64,000 nucleotides of DNA from Linanthus parryae. Lineage: Eukaryota > Streptophyta > Magnoliopsida > Ericales > Polemoniaceae. A program made the translations under genes and the position numbers. Positions 59,326-64,000 of this stretch are shown here, in pieces (the first letter of the stretch is position 1; each line of letters begins with the position of its first letter). The notes below the pieces were generated by a model. That model was not told where the DNA came from. It did not search any database and saw only the letters and a list, made by a program, of their open reading frames with translations. The DNA lies in NCBI GenBank assembly GCA_023055425.1, contig JALGPY010000001.1, forward strand, positions 115,053,057 through 115,117,056. The letters are read 5' to 3'.

Positions 59326-61530
59326 ATGTCTCAGGAGGATGATATCAGCAACAGATCGCCTTCCACCGAAACCGCCTCGGGAGAGGAAACTCGCCGTACT
59401 CCTACCACTCCCGGCGAAACACCGACGCTAGAGTCCTTGGACGCCACTGTCCAAACTCAGGCAAAAGCTCTCAAAGCTCAGTCTGCGCAACTAGAACGGA
59501 TCTTGGCCGTTTTGGGCACCCTTGCACCAAGTCCTTCATCGGCCACCGCTGTCTCTCAAGGAGGAGGAGGCCCTACCGCTCCGGGGCTGGTAGTGTCAAC
59601 CACACCTCCCAACCCTAATCTGCAGACTCCACCGGCGACTACACAGCTGCCTCCGATTTAGGGGTCAACAGCTCGGATGTTGCCTCTCACTGCTCACACT
59701 CCTCAGCCTTCGGCTTTGGCATCTAACCCGACTCTGCAGTACCCCTTGCCTCCTCCAACGGCGATTTGGGGCAATGCGAGTAGTCAGTATGTCCCCAATC
59801 CTTCGGCGGCGTATGTGTCGCCTCCGCCTGCGGCAACCCCTCCTTCAGCTACCGAGGGAAGCATCCCAGAATGCATGACGTCTCTGCAGAAGCGCATGGA
59901 CACTATTCTGGCCCACCAGTCATTCGCGGATACCATTATCCCGAAGTTAGACAACGATCCACCCATCCCGCGGGAGATCTATCTCATGCCTAACCCGGCG
60001 AGGTATAAGGCCCCTAAATGGGACAAGTTCGAGGATTTCAACGGGAACGCTCATGAGTATGTCATGCGTTTCATTGATGTCATGGGGCCATACGGAGCTG
60101 AACCCAAACTGCTGATGCGAGAGTTCCCAAAATCTTTAGGGAACGTAGCGTACAAGTGGTACCGAACGTTGGAAGCCGGATCTGTGAAGACTTGGGACGA
60201 CATGGTCCAGAAGTTCTACACCAAGTTCTTCCAGATGGAAGAAAAGGTGACAATGATCCATCTCTCGCGGATGTATCAGAAGCGCGAGGAGGATGGGATC
60301 ACTTTCATCAAGAAATTCAGGGCGAAGTCCTTGGAGTGCAAAGATCCAATGCTCGAGAGCCGGCTCGTAGAGATATGCCTGCAGTGCATGCGAGACGAAT
60401 ACAAAGGTATGCTCATCAATTTGCAAACACCTACGTTTTCAAAGCTAATCGAATGCACGAAGAACATCGAACCTATAGTCGAAAGGCAGAAAAAGAAGAA
60501 CGCTCCGGAGCGACCTTCGAGCGGCACCACCTACAAGATCGGAAGATTCAGTTACAAGAGGGGACGCGAAGCTGAGGTCAATACAGTTTCACCCCAGAAG
60601 CAAGCGAAGGTTGTGAACTTCGATGTACCACCTCTACCATGCTCGATAGAGGAAGCAAGCGACCTCTGCAGACAGTGGCGCAAGGACGGTGTCCTGCCGC
60701 CACTCAAAAAGATACCCTCCAAGGAGATGGTAAGGGATCCTAAGTGGTGCGAGTACCACGGCAAGGTCATGCACCCCACAGCGGAATGTAAAAAGCTCAG
60801 GTTTACATTCGACCAGAAGATGAAGAACGGCGAGCTGATCGTCAGCGATCGCAGGAAGGATGTGCGCCACAATCCGCTTCCTGCCCATGCAGAGCAAGAC
60901 TCAAAAGGCAAAGAGGTTGCCATGATTTCGATCGTAGACTTGGAAGAAGTCGCAGAGGATGGTCTGCCCATCGTTGCCGAGGTCCATGAAGACGAAGACT
61001 ACAGCATGGACACAGAGGATGAGCGTGCTGACCGGATGAAGGGGTCGCACGGCTTCAGCAGATTCTTCGACGAGATGAATTTCTCGGAGAAATGCCGGGC
61101 AGAAATGACAAAAGCGATCTTAAGGATAGCAGAGGACTACGAGGAGGATCTTGTAGTCTCCAACAGGAAAGTTATCAGGGCGTCTCGCTCTACAGAAAAG
61201 ATTATGACCTTTTCTCCCAGCGACAAGAAGACAGATGCGAGCCACCAGAGGCCTCTATACGTGACAGCCATCATCAATGGGGTCGAGTTCAAACGAGCAT
61301 TCGTCGATGGAGGAGCAGCGGTCAACGTCGTTTCACTCCACACACTGAAGCTAGCAGGGATCCCTGAACACAAGATCGTCAAGCGCCCATCTCCACTGAT
61401 GGGATTCGGAAGCGACTCTAGAATGACGATCGGATGGATCCGCCTGGGCGTTCAAATTGGCAAAATCAAGTGCTCAGCAAAGTTCTATGTCATAGACGCA
61501 AACACCACGTATCACATGATCATAGGTTGA
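59326..61530 (+). pseudogene. Tat-lineage gag and aspartic protease, two in-frame stops
   Basis: The ATG 59326 (MSQEDDISNRSP) opens a frame in phase with all downstream pol. The first 110 codons are Ser/Thr/Pro-rich with a short LDATVQTQAKALKAQ helix and end at a TAG, 59659-59661. Beyond it the frame runs to 61530. It contains a capsid-type Retrotrans_gag region (MPNPARYKAP, AYKWYRTLEAGSVKTWDDM, KFYTKFF), a KWCEYH/HPTAEC zinc-like motif, and the protease core FVDGGAAVNVVSL near 61296. DGG instead of DTG/DSG is usual in Tat proteases. A TGA at 61528 replaces the expected Arg codon before AWIHRF. Confidence 0.9.
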
Positions 61531-61938
61531 GCCTGGATTCATCGCTTCGACGCAGTTCCTTCAACGACTCACCAAGTTATGAAAGCTATCTGGAACGATA
61601 GAATAGTCGAGATACCAGCTTCAACGAATCCATTAAACTTGGACGAAGCACATCTTAGCGAGGCGGTGTGGTTCACCGAAATGGCGGACGAGCAAACACC
61701 GGGACCATTCAACCCTACTCCTTTGCCTCTCTGGGAGGACATCAAGGACCAGTCACCTGCGGGAGTAATGGTGAAAAGGGAAGATGCCAAAGGAAAGCTG
61801 CCTACACGCGAAGAAGCGCCGCGTATCGCATACCATCGGAAGAACGTGTACACTCTGAAGAGAATTGCAAAGCATGACCCCGAAGGCAAAGAGATAGAGA
61901 GCTTCTACGCCAATGGGAAGAAGTGCTATCGCATATGA
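61531..61938 (+). pseudogene. Protease-to-RT linker of the Tat pol, bounded by stops
   Basis: Same phase as the flanking domains. It starts AWIHRFDAVPSTTHQ, the standard end of the Tat protease region, and continues through a charged linker to a TGA at 61936-61938 just before the RT segment. Confidence 0.8.
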
Positions 61939-64000
61939 AGGTGCGCGGGGATGTCCTCACACGGGCATGGGGATGTCCCTGAGCAAATTAATCAAATCGA
62001 GCAAATTGCGCTGACGGAAAAGCCAATGCAGAGCACTCCAGACGAGAGGCTCAAAGAAGCACCTGAATGCATGGAAGATAGGCCCAGACCACAAAAGCAA
62101 GAGCTAAAGGAAGTGTTCCTCAGCCCGAACGAGGAAAAGAAAAGGCCAGTCTTTCTAAGTGCGGACCTCACAAGCGAGGAGGAGCAAGGGCTGCTACAGC
62201 TCCTAACTGAGTACAAGGATGTGTTCGCATGGGAGTATGATGAGATGCCGGGACTGGATACAAGCATCATTATGCACCGCTTAGACATCATTCCAGGGTC
62301 TAAGCCAGTAAAGCAGAGCACAAGAAGCTTCAGGCCGGAGCTTAACGTGAAAATCAAGCAGGAGATTGTCAAACTCCTGGATGCCAAATTCATAGAGCCG
62401 AATCATCATCCCACATGGCTAGCCAACATCGTGCCAGTGGTGAAAAAGAACGGACAGCTCCACATCTGCGTGGACTTCCGAGATCTCAATCGCTTCTGCC
62501 CCAAGGACGATTTTCCACTCCCCAACATCGATTTGCTTATCGATTCAACAGCGGGCCACCGCATGTTCAGTTTCATGGATGACTTCAGCGGATACAACCA
62601 TATCAAGATGGACCCCGAAGACGCGCGGAAAACTGCATACATCACTCCGGTGGGGGTGTTCAACTACACGGTGATGCCGTTCGGTCTCAAAAACGCGGGG
62701 GCAACCTATCAGCGGGCCATGATGGCTCTGTTCCACGACATGATGCACAAAGAAGTGGAATTCTATGTGGATGACCTGGTGGTTAAATCCAAGCACGAAG
62801 CAGATCACCTCGCAGATCTACAGAAGGTGTTCAATAGATGTAGACGCTTTCAACTAAAGATGAATCCCATGAAATGCGCATTTGGGGTAACATCAGGGAA
62901 GTTCTTGGGATGCGTAGTTCATCGCCAAGGAATCGAGCCTGACCCTGCGAAAGTATCAGCTATAACCGGCATGACGCCGCCCCATAACCAGAGTGCCTTG
63001 AAGACATTTTTAGGAAAGCTATCCTATCTTCGGAGATTCATCCCAGCGATTGCCGAAATCACATGCTGTTTTAGTACTCTTCTCAAGAAGGACGCCGTGT
63101 ACAACTGGGCTCCGGAGCACGAAGCTGCATTCGAGAAGCTGAAGGATCTGCTGACGTCCTCAAAAATAATGATCGCACCTCAACTGGGATCGCCACTTCT
63201 GCTATATCTGACATCAACAAGGAGATCCATAGGAGCACTCTTGGCCCAGGAGTACGAAGGCCAGGAAAGGCCTATCTACTACATCTCTCGCATCGTGCAG
63301 CCTACTGAATCAAGGTACACAGACATCGAACGTCATTGCCTTGCTTTATTCTTCGTAATAGAGAAATTGAAACACTACTTTGCGTCGCATAAAGTAGTAG
63401 TGATTACCAAAAGCGATCCCATACGATATCTGCTAACTCACACCACTCCTGGCGGGAGATTGGCGAAATGGTACATGACCATCTCTCAATATGATATCAC
63501 ATGCGTGAGACCGCGTGCGATCAAGTCGCAGGCGGTAGCGGATCTGTTGGCACAGTTCCCCGACAACAGCCACGAGCCCGTGATCGAAGAAGAGCTCGAA
63601 GGCCCTGAAATCTATGCAATCGACGTGCCCTATTGGACGCTCCACTTCGACGGCTCGTCAACAAGGAAAGGTGGAGGCATTGGGATAGTCTTGACCAAGC
63701 CGGATGGAGAGGTCATACAGATGTCTGCCAAGCTTAATTTCGCAGTCACAAACAATGAAGCGGAATATGAGGCCCTCATCGCGGGGCTCCGTGCGGCGAA
63801 AGCTTTGGAAGTAAGCAATCTAACGGCCATGGGAGACTCCAAGTTGATCGTCAAGCAAGCCTCGGGTGAGTACGGTTTGAAGGAAATTAACCTTCTGCCT
63901 TATCGGACTCTAGTACAAAAGCTGGTACAGCAATTCTGCGATGTGAGGTACGAGAACAAGCCCCGAGCAGACAACAGGCATGCGGACGCTTTGGCAACCT
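61939..64000 (+). CDS. Tat-lineage reverse transcriptase and dual RNase H, open to the window end
   Basis: 687 codons without a stop, in phase with gag. After a charged linker come the RT motifs: HRLDIIPGSKPVKQ, WLANIVPVVKKNG, CVDFRDLNRFCPKD, FMDDFSGYNHIKM, FGLKNAGATYQR and the catalytic YVDD (62764-62775), then FLGCVVHRQGIEPDP. The Ty3-type RNase H follows near 63180-63550 (LLYLTSTRRSIGALLAQE), apparently lacking its first catalytic Asp. A second, plant/archaeal-type RNase H starts at about 63640 with LHFDGSS, NNEAEYEALIAGL, MGDSKLI and NRHADALA, giving a full D-E-D-D set. Dual RNase H marks the Tat lineage. Integrase should follow outside the window. It is the best-preserved polymerase here, though stops upstream probably prevent a fusion product. 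Confidence 0.93.

Noticed and set aside
61939..64000. Endogenous pararetrovirus reverse transcriptase
   Set aside because: Domain order, Tat-type DGG protease, a second RNase H and an LTR plus primer site identify a Ty3/gypsy Tat retrotransposon; no movement protein or coat protein pattern is present.

Overview
This is nuclear DNA of a flowering plant. It is almost entirely layered retrotransposons of plant-specific lineages: Ty3/gypsy Tat, Athila-like and long-LTR non-autonomous elements; Ty1/copia Ale-like, SIRE-like and one unassigned; and an L1-type LINE with a DUF4283-like ORF1. LTRs follow TG...CA rules and primer-binding sites match plant tRNA-iMet and tRNA-Asp. I see no bacterial gene organisation, tRNA, rRNA or CRISPR. 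The species cannot be named from the window.

Layout. (1) 1-18834: a head-to-tail array of a minus-strand non-autonomous gypsy element with 3.03-kb LTRs and a 7.22-kb period. It runs internal-LTR-internal-LTR; each internal part carries a broken acidic gag-position ORF with an internally duplicated domain, plus a decayed antisense gypsy pol remnant. The second LTR is split by a 6.3-kb Athila-like element (11669-17988, duplication gaagg). The array is inserted in the gag of an Ale-like copia element (18835-20175). (2) 20499-34341: a LINE with a 15-bp target-site duplication, split by a young 8.2-kb non-autonomous LTR element (25110-33331, duplication tcaag, nearly identical LTRs). (3) 34357-42060: a foldback sequence, a DUF1985-like relic, a 3.57-kb solo LTR, SIRE-like LTR pieces and a Tourist-type MITE. 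(4) 42817-43407: an intact single-exon PMEI/invertase-inhibitor gene, the best host gene here. (5) 44300-57193: an unidentified broken ORF cut by an LTR fragment, a LINE tail, a chimera of two oppositely oriented copia insertions, and a SIRE-like element. (6) 57367-58400: a GC-rich 414-bp MITE with a 9-bp duplication, then an orphan 3' exon of a probable host gene. (7) 58.6-64 kb: a Tat-lineage element with only three in-frame stops over about 4.7 kb and two RNase H domains, running off the window.

Relative ages come from nesting: the copia and LINE insertions predate the elements inside them, and the LARD in the LINE is among the youngest. The most novel items are the duplicated-domain acidic ORF in the tandem LARD, the inverted copia fusion, and a palindromic 10-mer recurring through the SIRE-like element in both coding and non-coding parts.
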